DNA of 21,111 nucleotides from an uncultured Lachnospiraceae bacterium (GCA_937891165.1 CALAEX010000233.1:1-21111), one strand, 5' to 3'; positions 7,095-15,102 are shown, counted from the first letter of the stretch. Notes: generated by a model not told the origin, from the letters alone. Numbers and translations are program-made.

Positions 7095-8075
7095 ATGGAA
7101 GAAATAAAAACAGAATTGAAAATCATCCGAATGTCAGAAGTACAATCACAAGAAATTGAATGGTTGTGGTATCCGTTTATTCCTTATGGAAAGTTAACGA
7201 TTGTGCAAGGTGACCCCGGAGATGGAAAAACAACATTGATATTGAACATAGCAGCTAAAGTATCCAAAGGAGAAGGATTAGAAAGTACTATGAATGTATT
7301 AAAACCAATCAATGTAATTTATCAAACAGCAGAAGATGGTTTGGCAGATACCGTAAAGCCAAGATTAGAAAAGGCAGGAGCAGACTGTGAGAGAATATTG
7401 GTGATTGATGAAAGTGATAAGTCACTTTCTATGGTAGATGAAAGATTAGAACAAACTTTGCTTCAAACGAAAGCAAAAATGTTAATTTTAGACCCGATAC
7501 AAGCTTATTTGGGTGGTGGAATGGATATGAACCGAGCTAATGAAGCAAGAGAAATGACAAAGAAATTAGGAATATTAGCAGAAAAATATCAATGTGCAAT
7601 TGTTCTTATTGGTCATATGAATAAAGCAGGTGGAAATAAGGCTGCTTATCGAGGAATGGGTTCGATTGATTTTTTTGCAGTAGCAAGAAGTGTATTATTA
7701 GTAGGAAAAATCGAAGGAGAATCTAATCTTAGAGCAGTTGTGCAAATAAAAAATAATTTAGCAGAGTTTGGGCATCCAAAAGCTTTTTCTCTATCTGAAA
7801 AAGGTTTTACTTGGATTGGAGATTATGAAATTACAGCAGATGAAGTATTAGGAGGAGTTGTTCCAAAAGCAAATAAATTAGAACAAGCAAAACTCTTTCT
7901 TCGAGAGCTATCAAAAAATAATAATATGATGCCAAGTAATGAAATTTTTGATATTGCAGAGAAGAATAATGTATCTAAGAGAACATTGGAAAATGCTAAA
8001 AAAGAACTTGGTATTAAAGCAAAGAAAATCAATCATTGTTGGTATTGGGAGTTAAACAAAGCGAAAGCAAATTAG
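7095..8075 (+). CDS. RepA-like AAA ATPase/helicase, element 1
   Basis: This 326-aa protein has a RecA-fold ATPase core like the RepA helicases of plasmids and phages. Walker A is GDPGDGKTT (about residues 39-47) and Walker B is MLILDPIQAYLGG. A later GHMNKAGGNKAAYRGMGS segment is typical of the family. The C-terminal ~60 residues (KNNNMMPSNEIFDIAEKNNV) look like a winged helix. It probably loads or acts as a helicase at the element's replication origin. An ATG at 7083 is in frame, but the ATG at 7095 has GGAGAA 4 bases upstream and is preferred. Element 2 carries an unrelated replication module in the same place. Confidence 0.85.
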   Translation: MEEIKTELKIIRMSEVQSQEIEWLWYPFIPYGKLTIVQGDPGDGKTTLILNIAAKVSKGEGLESTMNVLKPINVIYQTAEDGLADTVKPRLEKAGADCERILVIDESDKSLSMVDERLEQTLLQTKAKMLILDPIQAYLGGGMDMNRANEAREMTKKLGILAEKYQCAIVLIGHMNKAGGNKAAYRGMGSIDFFAVARSVLLVGKIEGESNLRAVVQIKNNLAEFGHPKAFSLSEKGFTWIGDYEITADEVLGGVVPKANKLEQAKLFLRELSKNNNMMPSNEIFDIAEKNNVSKRTLENAKKELGIKAKKINHCWYWELNKAKAN

Positions 8076-8083
8076 GGAAGAAT

Positions 8084-8160
8084 GCAACAATGTAGAGTAT
8101 CTAATATTTACAATCTTAATTATTGTAAGGTTGCAAAGGATATAGACACTACATTATTGC
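8084..8160. other. 77-bp nested inverted repeat after the RepA-like gene
   Basis: Outer arms GCAACAATGTAG (8084-8095) and CTACATTATTGC (8149-8160) pair at 11 of 12 positions. A perfect TTACAAT/ATTGTAA hairpin sits at the centre (8108-8128). No T-run follows. Next to a RepA-like gene, a replication origin or a structured RNA are both possible. Confidence 0.5.
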
Positions 8161-8175
8161 GTTCTTGATGAAAGG

Positions 8176-8421
8176 ATGGTTGATAGATTGAAGAATGTTC
8201 AAATTTCAGAAGAACTTTTCTTTGCACTCTTGAAATATCATTTGGTAGAAATGGATGAAGTTTTACCACAGATAAAGAAAGGATTAGAAGAAAAGTTGGA
8301 AGCGATGGTAAGACGAGAGTTATATACAAAATATAAAACAGCACCAACCGAGGAAGAACGAGAAAAGGCAAGACAAGAATATTTGAATAAAGTTGGTATG
8401 CACTCTGATTTTCGATGGTAA
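8176..8421 (+). CDS. Small conserved-looking hypothetical protein
   Basis: This 81-aa charged, mostly helical protein has no membrane segment or recognised motif. The C-terminal half (TEEEREKARQEYLNKVGMHS) looks like a short coiled coil. The ATG at 8176 lies almost on top of AAAGG; the in-frame TTG at 8188 has better spacing from it and may be the true start. Small proteins of this kind commonly lie between the replication and mobilization genes of such elements. Function unknown. Confidence 0.6.
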   Translation: MVDRLKNVQISEELFFALLKYHLVEMDEVLPQIKKGLEEKLEAMVRRELYTKYKTAPTEEEREKARQEYLNKVGMHSDFRW

Positions 8422-8519
8422 ATCGTTAGGTTATATTTGAAAAAAATAGCAGGGAAAGTAGTGTAAAAAATTTCATTGATAGTTGTATCTACATAAATGG
8501 AAAGGAAGTATTTATTAGA

Positions 8520-8693
8520 ATGACAAAACAAGAAATATTCAATCAAATATTTGAAGATATGTTGGATGCAGGAATATTAAATGAAGTAGATTTTCCAAAT
8601 ATCACTCTCTTGAAAAAAGAAGTGGAACAAATGTTGAAGAAACATTTAGAAGATTATGCATTGGTCTATAAAGTTGGGATTTTAACTGATTGA
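8520..8693 (+). CDS. Small hypothetical protein (57 aa)
   Basis: An ORF runs from ATG 8520 to TGA 8693, encoding 57 aa (MTKQEIFNQIFEDML... ending YKVGILTD). It is acidic and amphipathic-helical with no recognised motif. GGAAAGGAAG lies about 12 bases upstream as a plausible ribosome binding site. It is in the same orientation as its neighbours. Coding potential rests on the ribosome binding site, an uninterrupted frame and codon use similar to the neighbours. Confidence 0.5.
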   Translation: MTKQEIFNQIFEDMLDAGILNEVDFPNITLLKKEVEQMLKKHLEDYALVYKVGILTD

Positions 8694-8752
8694 TGAAAAA
8701 TGTAGTTACAGAAATTTTATCAAGATTAGTTTGTAGGATAATGAAAAAGTAA
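8693..8752 (+). CDS. Possible 19-aa peptide overlapping the previous stop
   Basis: TGATG at 8691-8695 joins the stop of the 57-aa ORF to an ATG that opens a 19-codon frame (MKNVVTEILSRLVCRIMKK). The one-base overlap is typical of coupled translation. The product is short, basic and amphipathic. It may be chance. Confidence 0.25.
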   Translation: MKNVVTEILSRLVCRIMKK

Positions 8753-8761
8753 CGCGAGAAT

Positions 8762-8841
8762 ATATGCGAAAGTTTCCTTAATTGTTATAGAACAGAGCGT
8801 GACACGCTACTGTGTAAAATCATTAAGGAAAAGTCGCATAT
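8762..8841. other. Long hairpin upstream of oriT, element 1
   Basis: ATATGCGA...TTCCTTAAT (8762-8782) pairs with ATTAAGGAA...TCGCATAT (8822-8841) through a small internal loop. Inside is a second perfect arm pair, ACAG-AGCGT with ACGCT-CTGT (8792-8813, one bulged base). It could be a single-strand origin, a cruciform target or a structured transcript. Element 2 has a different long hairpin at the corresponding place. Confidence 0.55.
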
Positions 8842-8876
8842 GTGAACATCATGGTAAATGCGAACAACTGACATAA

Positions 8877-8956
8877 GCCCTCGGCGTTTGAGAGCGAAAT
8901 ACACCCATCGCACAAAACTTCGTTTTGTACTCTGTGTATTTCGCCCTGCCGGGGGC
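8877..8956. other. Predicted oriT of element 1
   Basis: Three nested inverted repeats lie directly before the relaxase gene: GCCCTCGGC/GCCGGGGGC (8877-8885 with 8948-8956, one mismatch), GCGAAATACAC/GTGTATTTCGC (8894-8904 with 8934-8944, perfect) and ACAAAAC/GTTTTGT (8912-8928). An almost identical structure occurs at 20957-21036 in element 2. Position and conservation fit a relaxase recognition site; the nick position is not known. Confidence 0.75.
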
Positions 8957-8999
8957 TAAGTTTTTATCAGCTGTTCAGTTATTTTTTAGGAAGGGGGAA

Positions 9000-10508
9000 A
9001 TGCTTATTGTAAGAAATTCATTTATACAGATGTCAAAATTAACAAAAGTAAAAGGCAGAATCAGTTATATATCAAGCCATGCAAGACAAGAAAATTTGTA
9101 TGTTGTTTATGAAACAACAGACCGTAATTTTTGGAAAGAACTTGCGAACTGTAATCAAGAAGAATTTAAGAAAAGTGGAACAGAAGGAAACTGTATCGAA
9201 GCAAGAGAATTGATAATAGCTCTACCAGAAAGCTTTGTAGAATATGAACCAAATAAACTATTAAAAGTCTTTACAGAACATTTCAAACAAACTTATGGAA
9301 CTGAATGTATCGCAGCCTTACATCATAATAAACGAAAGACTAATTATCATATCCATCTTATCTTTGCAGAAAGAAAATTGTTGGAACAACCAATCGAAAA
9401 AATAGCAACAAGAAATATGTTTTACGATGAAACTGGGAAGCATGTTCGTACAAAAAAAGAAATACTAGATGAAACAGGACAACTTCGACAAGGATGCAAA
9501 ATCATTACAAAAGGTGAAGTGTATGAACGCAATATTTTTACTGTGAAAGATAATAGATTCAAAAGGGAAAATTTCTTAAATGAAGTAAAACATTCTTATA
9601 CAAATTTGATTAATATTTATGTGAAAGATAAAGAAGAACAGCAAAAAGTATTTGATAAAAATGGTGTATATTTACCAACAAAAAAGATTGGAAAGAATAA
9701 TCCTAAAGCAGAACAAATAGAAGAAGATAATCAAATGCGTGTCCGATGGAATCAAGCAGTAGATAGAGCTTTGCTAAGTGGAATTTCTGAAGAACAGATT
9801 ATGGAAATAAGACAAACAGAGATAGGAGAGAAAGTAAAAACTTCTATACAACAATTTGGCGAAAATCCGAAGTTGTTGAAAGGTTTGATTGTAATGGCAA
9901 CAAATGTATTGGAACTTTTGATTGATAATAGATTAAAAGAAAATGTGAATAAAATAGAAAATGCTGTAGTAGAGAAGATTGTAACAAAAGAAAAACAAGG
10001 GATTAAAGAAGAAACTATACATAAGCCATTTGAAAAAGAAGAAGTGTTAGAAATGTCTGTTAAATCAGAACTTGCTTCTAAATATTCAAAATTAACACAG
10101 ATTTTTAAAATGTTAGAAAAGCATAATGAAATTATTTATGACAGAGAACAAGAACTTGCTAGTTTAGAGAAAAGATTGATTGATGTAAAAGGATTTTTCA
10201 AAGGAAAACAACAGAAAGAGCTACAAGAACAGATAGAACAGTTGAAGTCACAAATAGATAGTTTGAAACGGTACTTATCAAGTATTGTACAAGATTATGG
10301 ATATGAGAATATAAAAGAATTTATGGTAGAGTATAAAATTGTAAAAGAGGAATACAAAGTTTATAAATTTGAAGTAGCAAAATGGGAACAAAAAACAGGG
10401 AATAAAGTAAAGGAAACTACTTTTAAAGAAAAATTACAGCAGAAACGAGAGAAAATAAAAGAAAATAATAAACAAAGATATTGTTATAAAAATGAAAAAT
10501 TTATGTAG
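9000..10508 (+). CDS. MobA/MobL-family relaxase
   Basis: This 502-aa relaxase should nick oriT and lead the single strand during conjugative mobilization. The N-terminal domain holds a candidate nucleophile tyrosine (GRISYISS, Y23) and the metal-binding HHN...YHIHLIF motif (H108, H109, H117, H119). IKKIGKNNPK-like and RWNQAVDRAL stretches are typical of this Firmicutes group. The C-terminal third (about residues 365-470) is a charged coiled coil. The frame is open from 8925, but that start lies inside the oriT repeat; ATG 9000 has AGGAAGGGGG just upstream and is chosen. No coupling protein or type IV secretion gene is in element 1, so it must borrow a helper. Confidence 0.9.
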   Translation: MLIVRNSFIQMSKLTKVKGRISYISSHARQENLYVVYETTDRNFWKELANCNQEEFKKSGTEGNCIEARELIIALPESFVEYEPNKLLKVFTEHFKQTYGTECIAALHHNKRKTNYHIHLIFAERKLLEQPIEKIATRNMFYDETGKHVRTKKEILDETGQLRQGCKIITKGEVYERNIFTVKDNRFKRENFLNEVKHSYTNLINIYVKDKEEQQKVFDKNGVYLPTKKIGKNNPKAEQIEEDNQMRVRWNQAVDRALLSGISEEQIMEIRQTEIGEKVKTSIQQFGENPKLLKGLIVMATNVLELLIDNRLKENVNKIENAVVEKIVTKEKQGIKEETIHKPFEKEEVLEMSVKSELASKYSKLTQIFKMLEKHNEIIYDREQELASLEKRLIDVKGFFKGKQQKELQEQIEQLKSQIDSLKRYLSSIVQDYGYENIKEFMVEYKIVKEEYKVYKFEVAKWEQKTGNKVKETTFKEKLQQKREKIKENNKQRYCYKNEKFM

Positions 10509-10550
10509 GAGTATTTAATAAGGTTATATTATCAATAATATTAGAATATA

Positions 10551-10579
10551 TTGTAAAAATAGTAAAAATATGTTACAAT
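10551..10579 (+). promoter_or_regulatory. Possible promoter for the large secreted protein
   Basis: TTGTAA (10551-10556), 17 bp, TACAAT (10574-10579) lies in the very AT-rich 260-bp gap before the secreted-protein gene. Further TATAAT boxes at 10683 and 10700 lack good -35 partners. The gap suggests the cargo gene is transcribed separately from the mob gene. Confidence 0.35.
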
Positions 10580-10768
10580 AAATAAGAAATATTGTTACTA
10601 TTATTAGCTATCATGAGATTACAGAAGATATATTTAGATTAAAAAAATAGTTTTTGTGATTTATCTTATTATATCTTATTAGTATAATTTTATGGTAGTT
10701 ATAATAGAAGTTAAAAAATTTTATTATTATTTATGTTGCTAATTAGAAATGGAGGAGTGAAGATTATT

Positions 10769-13700
10769 ATGAAAAGACGTTTAATTTCAGTATTATTAAT
10801 TGTAGTAATGTTATGTAATATTCAAGTACCTATGTTATCAGTATTAGGAGATACTACTAATAAAGAATTATATGATAAATATGGTATGTCAATACAAACA
10901 TTATTTGAGGAGTATCCTGAATGTTTGAATAATGAAGCTTTTTTTAATTTGATGGTAGGATTTGGAGAAACATATAAAGAGGTTTTATCACACTATGAAG
11001 ATCAAGCAGGAGTAGCAGCGTTTATTACTACGCTAAAGCAAGGTGGTTTAACAGTTTTTGGTAGAGAACTTCTTGCAAAAATTGGATTGACACAAAATAC
11101 TCGTGATAAAATCTTAACAGAAACAGTTCAAGCATTAATGAGAGAGGCAGGAGCAAATAAAAATATTATTTATGAAATTTCATCTGAGTTAGAGGAGAAT
11201 TATTCTATATTTGATGCTGGATATTCGATTGCTAATAAAGCTGCTAAAACAAAGTTTATACAAGACTTAAAAAAAGCATCCAAATATATTTCTGATAAAA
11301 CAGCAGAAGACATGTTTGAATATATGACAGAGTCTGGTGATAAAATTATGGAAAAAATAGATACAGGGGTTTCTTTAAGTCAAGTTATTCTTACAACATT
11401 TCAATTGCAAGAACTGGAATTTGCTTTAATTGATCGTTTGTTAGTTCTTCTACCTGAAGAGGGATGCTTACATGAAGGGTTAGTACTTTTACATAAACAA
11501 ATTGATCAAAACATTATTACTCATATTAATCAAGGAATTTTAACAGAAGGAATATTTAATTTAATAGAGGAAGCTATAAAACAAGGAGGAGAATTACTTT
11601 TTGGAAAAGGGGTTGTAGATGTTGCTAATTTAGCTATCTGGTTATTCACTGATATAATATATCAAGGAGCCACTGCGGAAGAAATTGCTCAGACTATATA
11701 TTTTTGTTCATGCGTAAATGAAATTAAAGAACTTGTCGATAATAAACGGTTTGAAATTTGGAGTAAACATTATAATAATGAGAATGTTACAGAACAGGAT
11801 ATTGGTGATTATGAAATATTAATGTCACTTTATATTGTTACTACACGTATGACATTAGAACATGCTAAAAAGATGGCACCAAATAGTGGATTGAAAGCTC
11901 AGTGTCAAAATAACTTAGATTTGTTAAATGATTTTATGTCATATGATAATTATATTGCATTGTGTTTAAATGAGGCAAAAGAAAAAAATGATTCTTTGAT
12001 TACTGAAGAAAAAGTTTTGGAAAAAATAGATAAGCTTGTAAAAATATTTAATGCTGAAAATGGAAATATGTATTTTACATCAGATGGTAATCCCGATAGA
12101 AGTCCTTATGATACATCATACGTTAATTCTGTAATCTCTTCCAGTTGGTTTAAGAAAACTTTTTCTGATTTTGGAATACCTAGTGGAAATGACATTGCAA
12201 ATGTTGTTAGTAATCATTACTATCCATCAAATAAAAAAAATAATCCAGAAGGACTTCCGCGTGGAACTTCTTGTCATGGGTTTGGAACATGGGCAGTTTG
12301 GTATTTATTTGCTAGCAATAATTCAGACTTTGTTCAATTAGAGTATGTTATTTCTAATGGTGAAGATAGTACAGCAAAATTAGATTATAAGACTTTGTCT
12401 AAGTATGCAAAGCCAGGAGATTTGATACGTATTCAGTCTACTAAAGATTCTGGGTATGGACATAGTGTTATTTTTATTTCTTGTGATGAGAGAGGTGTAA
12501 CTGTTTTAGATTGTAATTGGAATGTTACTTGTAATATTAGCAAACATACAATTCCTTATACAATGGACTCCCCTAGTATGGGACAATGGGGAAAGTGTCC
12601 AATAGCTATTTCTAGAGCATCGAGTTATAGTGTAAGTATTGATGACTCTGTAAATATTATAGAAATTCCTAACGGAGAACAGTGGAGAGTGGATCGTGGT
12701 TCGATGAATTTACGTATACGTAGTGGTGCTTCTACAGCATATTCTCAAGTAGGACTTGTTACTTTTCAAGATATTGTTACTGTTACAAAAACACAAGGAA
12801 ATTGGGGATATATTACATATAATGGAGTGTCGGGTTGGATTTGTTTAGATTATTGTACTAAAATTGAACCAACAATAACTCAAAGACCAAATAATACATC
12901 AATACCAACAGTAACAATAGCACCAAGTAATACAAATACGACTATACCAACAACTACGCCAATATTAACTGATTTTGGATGGATAAAGGCATCAGAATGT
13001 CCTACAGATGCAAACATTGTAGACACGAAATGGACTTATACATATAAGGAAACAATAGAAGACTCTAGACCATGGATAGAGGGTTGGACTTATGGGGGAG
13101 AACGTTTAGAAACCGTTTCTAGTGGTACATTTGAGTATGCAACATTTCCAAATACATTTGATAAGTCTAGTGCAATTTATACCGGAATGTATACAAGTAA
13201 AGAAGCAGTGCCAGTAACAGATGGAACAGAAAGAAGAATTATATCTGATAATATGACAGGATATATTTATTGGCATTATTCTTATCCAGTTTCAGATAAA
13301 AGTGTTAATAATAGAATAATAGGATATTATTATAATCAGCATTTAAAGAAAGAAGTAGGGAATTGGTGTTATGTGACCAACTTTGCCGCCTTTAAATCTC
13401 CTAAAACTTATAGTATTACTGCAAATAATAAAGCAGGTGGAGGAACCATTTATAAAATTACAGATTCAGAATATATGGATTACAGTATAGCAAAAGGTTC
13501 TTACTGGTGGTATAGATTTGAATATTATACTTGCAATTATGAAGATGTAAAAACTATATATCAGCATTATAGATTAGTTAATAGAGAATCTGTAACAGAA
13601 GTAGTAGAAGGAGATACAATATCTAATGTAGTGAAGTGGGTAAAAATTGAACCAACAATAACATTAGCACCAACTAATACACCAATACCAACGGTAACAT

Positions 13701-14503
13701 TAGCACCAACTAATACACCAATACCAACAGTAACATTAGCACCAACTAATACACCAATACCAACAGTAACATTAGCACCAACCAATACACCAATGCCAAC
13801 AAGTACGCCAATACCAACTATTTCAGATTGGGTTAAAGTATCCGAATGTCCTACAGGTGCAGAAATTGTAGATATTAAGTGGACATATACAGATAAAGAA
13901 ACAATAGAAGATTCTAGGTCATGGGTAGAGGGTTGGACTTATGGAGGAGAACGTTTAGAAACTGTTTCTAGTGGTACATTTGAGTATGCAACATTTCCAA
14001 ATACATTTGATAAGTCTAGTGCAATTTATACCGGAATGTATACAAGTAAAGAAGCAGTGCCAGTAACAGATGGAACAGAAAGAAGAATTATATCTGATAA
14101 TATGACAGGATATATTTATTGGCATTATTCATATCCAGTTTCAGATAAAAGTGTTAATAATAGAATAGTAGGATATTATTATAACCAGCATTTAAAAAAA
14201 GAAGTAGGGAATTGGTGTTATGTAACTAATTTTGCAGCTTTTAAGTCCCCTAAAAATTATACTATTGCTACAAATAATAAAGCAGGTGGAGGAACTGTTT
14301 ATAAAATTACAGATTCAGAATATATGGATTATAGTATTGCAAAAGGTTCTTATTGGTGGTATAGATTTGAATACTATACTTGCAATTATGAAGATGTAAA
14401 AACTATATATCAGCATTATAGATTAGTTGATAAAGAATCTGTAACAGAGGTAGTAGAAGGAGATACGATATCCAATGTAGTAAAATGGATAAAGTATAGA
14501 TAA
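10769..14503 (+). CDS. Large secreted modular protein with peptidase-like and SH3 domains
   Basis: The 1244-aa product starts with a signal peptide (MKRRLISVLLIVVMLCNI, then LSVLGDTT). GGAGG lies 13 bases before ATG 10769, which is preferred over in-frame ATG 10733. Residues about 30-440 are helical with no recognised motif. Residues about 455-620 resemble an NlpC/P60- or CHAP-like papain-fold enzyme, with C502 (TSCHGFGTW), H565 (GYGHSVIF) and D581 or N583 (LDCNWN) as possible catalytic residues. An SH3b domain follows at about 640-700. Two nearly identical ~220-aa aromatic-rich modules follow, separated by Thr/Pro linkers including four TLAPTNTPIPTV repeats. There is no LPXTG or C-terminal membrane anchor. 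It is probably exported and may bind or cut cell wall or a host or rival glycan; substrate unknown. A good terminator follows. Confidence 0.8.
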   Translation: MKRRLISVLLIVVMLCNIQVPMLSVLGDTTNKELYDKYGMSIQTLFEEYPECLNNEAFFNLMVGFGETYKEVLSHYEDQAGVAAFITTLKQGGLTVFGRELLAKIGLTQNTRDKILTETVQALMREAGANKNIIYEISSELEENYSIFDAGYSIANKAAKTKFIQDLKKASKYISDKTAEDMFEYMTESGDKIMEKIDTGVSLSQVILTTFQLQELEFALIDRLLVLLPEEGCLHEGLVLLHKQIDQNIITHINQGILTEGIFNLIEEAIKQGGELLFGKGVVDVANLAIWLFTDIIYQGATAEEIAQTIYFCSCVNEIKELVDNKRFEIWSKHYNNENVTEQDIGDYEILMSLYIVTTRMTLEHAKKMAPNSGLKAQCQNNLDLLNDFMSYDNYIALCLNEAKEKNDSLITEEKVLEKIDKLVKIFNAENGNMYFTSDGNPDRSPYDTSYVNSVISSSWFKKTFSDFGIPSGNDIANVVSNHYYPSNKKNNPEGLPRGTSCHGFGTWAVWYLFASNNSDFVQLEYVISNGEDSTAKLDYKTLSKYAKPGDLIRIQSTKDSGYGHSVIFISCDERGVTVLDCNWNVTCNISKHTIPYTMDSPSMGQWGKCPIAISRASSYSVSIDDSVNIIEIPNGEQWRVDRGSMNLRIRSGASTAYSQVGLVTFQDIVTVTKTQGNWGYITYNGVSGWICLDYCTKIEPTITQRPNNTSIPTVTIAPSNTNTTIPTTTPILTDFGWIKASECPTDANIVDTKWTYTYKETIEDSRPWIEGWTYGGERLETVSSGTFEYATFPNTFDKSSAIYTGMYTSKEAVPVTDGTERRIISDNMTGYIYWHYSYPVSDKSVNNRIIGYYYNQHLKKEVGNWCYVTNFAAFKSPKTYSITANNKAGGGTIYKITDSEYMDYSIAKGSYWWYRFEYYTCNYEDVKTIYQHYRLVNRESVTEVVEGDTISNVVKWVKIEPTITLAPTNTPIPTVTLAPTNTPIPTVTLAPTNTPIPTVTLAPTNTPMPTSTPIPTISDWVKVSECPTGAEIVDIKWTYTDKETIEDSRSWVEGWTYGGERLETVSSGTFEYATFPNTFDKSSAIYTGMYTSKEAVPVTDGTERRIISDNMTGYIYWHYSYPVSDKSVNNRIVGYYYNQHLKKEVGNWCYVTNFAAFKSPKNYTIATNNKAGGGTVYKITDSEYMDYSIAKGSYWWYRFEYYTCNYEDVKTIYQHYRLVDKESVTEVVEGDTISNVVKWIKYR
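12971..13650 (+). repeat. C-terminal module, copy 1
   Basis: This encodes a ~220-aa domain starting near WIKASECPT and ending at NVVKWVK. It is nearly identical to copy 2 at an offset of 849 bp, mostly at DNA level too. It is rich in Trp and Tyr (YIYWHYSYP, YWWYRFEYYTC), suggesting a binding surface. I do not recognise the family. Confidence 0.8.
13661..13804 (+). repeat. Four 36-bp tandem repeats coding for TLAPTNTPIPTV
   Basis: Units start at 13661, 13697, 13733 and 13769. They encode a Pro/Thr-rich linker between the two C-terminal modules. Units differ by single bases; the last reads PMPTST. Copy number could change by slippage. Confidence 0.92.
13820..14499 (+). repeat. C-terminal module, copy 2
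   Basis: This is the second copy of the aromatic-rich module, ending four codons from the stop region at VVKWIKYR. Long DNA blocks are unchanged from copy 1, indicating recent duplication or gene conversion. Confidence 0.8.
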
Positions 14504-14524
14504 AAAAATTAGAATATCAGAAAG

Positions 14525-14580
14525 AGAACTCTTGCTTTATAGAAGGTTATATTGGGTATCTATAGAGTAAGAGTTCTTTT
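14525..14580 (+). terminator. Terminator of the secreted-protein gene
   Basis: AGAACTCTT (14525-14533) pairs with AAGAGTTCT (14569-14577). The stem continues inward through CTTTATAGA/TCTATAGAG with a G-T pair, and TTTTA follows. The long stem and short T-run suggest a possibly bidirectional terminator. Confidence 0.8.
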
Positions 14581-14656
14581 ATACGAAGGGTTTTAAAGAG
14601 GACTTGAATTATAAGATAAGAGGTAAACATAATTATATTTATGTTAGTTAGAAAAA

Positions 14657-14814
14657 TATGAAAAATTATAAGCAACAATAGAATTGTTAGGATTAGACCA
14701 TAGTAATATTCATATAGGAAAGTATTTAAAATGTTTCCAAAGGAATTATTAAAAGAAAAATTATCATTAGCAATAGCTAGTGACAAGGAACAATTAAAGC
14801 AACATGAAGAATAG
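14657..14814 (+). pseudogene. Possible decayed gene fragment near the right end of element 1
   Basis: Reading 14657 onward gives YEKL, a stop, then ATIELLGLDHSNIHIGKYLK. A shift of frame near 14725 continues as MFPKELLKEKLSLAIASDKE to a stop at 14814. Joined, this looks like one degraded helical protein end carrying one stop and one frameshift. No family is recognised. The surrounding 14504-15305 stretch otherwise holds only the terminator, arm sites, att repeat and PemK promoter. Confidence 0.3.
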
Positions 14815-14840
14815 AAATTTTTTACGAAAGTGAGTTATAG

Positions 14841-14863
14841 TGGTGCCAAAACGGTGCCAAGAA
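14841..14863. other. Predicted integrase arm-binding sites, right end of element 1
   Basis: GGTGCCAA at 14842-14849 and 14853-14860 lies within 23 bp identical to 3658-3680. It sits about 100 bp inside the right att repeat. Matching pairs at both ends define the element 1 boundaries. Confidence 0.75.
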
Positions 14864-14960
14864 TTCATGCAAATAAAAATACACTATATAAAAATGAGTA
14901 TTTTATATATATTTATCCATTAAAACTATTAAAAAAACGTCATAATATGATATTCAAATA

Positions 14961-15073
14961 TCGTGAAGGTGGTAGAACAGTAGGTTCCGGTAAGGTAGCT
15001 AAGATTATTGAGTAATCAATAAATAATATGGTAAATATAAGGCTTTCGAGAGGTTTCTCGGAAGCCTTTTTTT
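14961..15073. repeat. Attachment repeat (att copy B) between elements
   Basis: This is the second copy of the tuf 3' end and terminator, 112 of 113 bases identical to 3517-3629. It carries the last 18 codons of tuf in frame after unrelated upstream sequence, so it is not a gene. It is at once the right end of element 1 and the left end of what follows. The terminator hairpin at 15041-15073 is intact, with loop AGGTTT instead of AGTTTT. Confidence 0.92.
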
Positions 15074-15102
15074 GATGTTAAAACAGTTTAGTATAGTAAA
15101 GT

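Noticed and set aside
8925..8999. Upstream extension of the relaxase frame.
   Set aside because: It would start within the oriT inverted repeat and has no ribosome binding site; ATG 9000 has a strong one.
13567..13785. Minus-strand frame made of repeated VGANVTVGIGVL units.
   Set aside because: It is the antisense shadow of the 36-bp coding repeats and has no ribosome binding site.
13661..13804. Regular 36-bp repeats that could look like a CRISPR array.
   Set aside because: Units are directly adjacent without spacers and are in frame, coding a Thr/Pro linker.
14547..14786. Minus-strand 79-codon hydrophobic frame.
   Set aside because: It runs through the terminator and very AT-rich DNA and has no convincing start signal.
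14830..15015. Open frame of 61 codons ending in the EF-Tu C-terminus.
   Set aside because: It is a chance frame through the element 1 right end into the att repeat; only the duplicated tuf end is recognisable.
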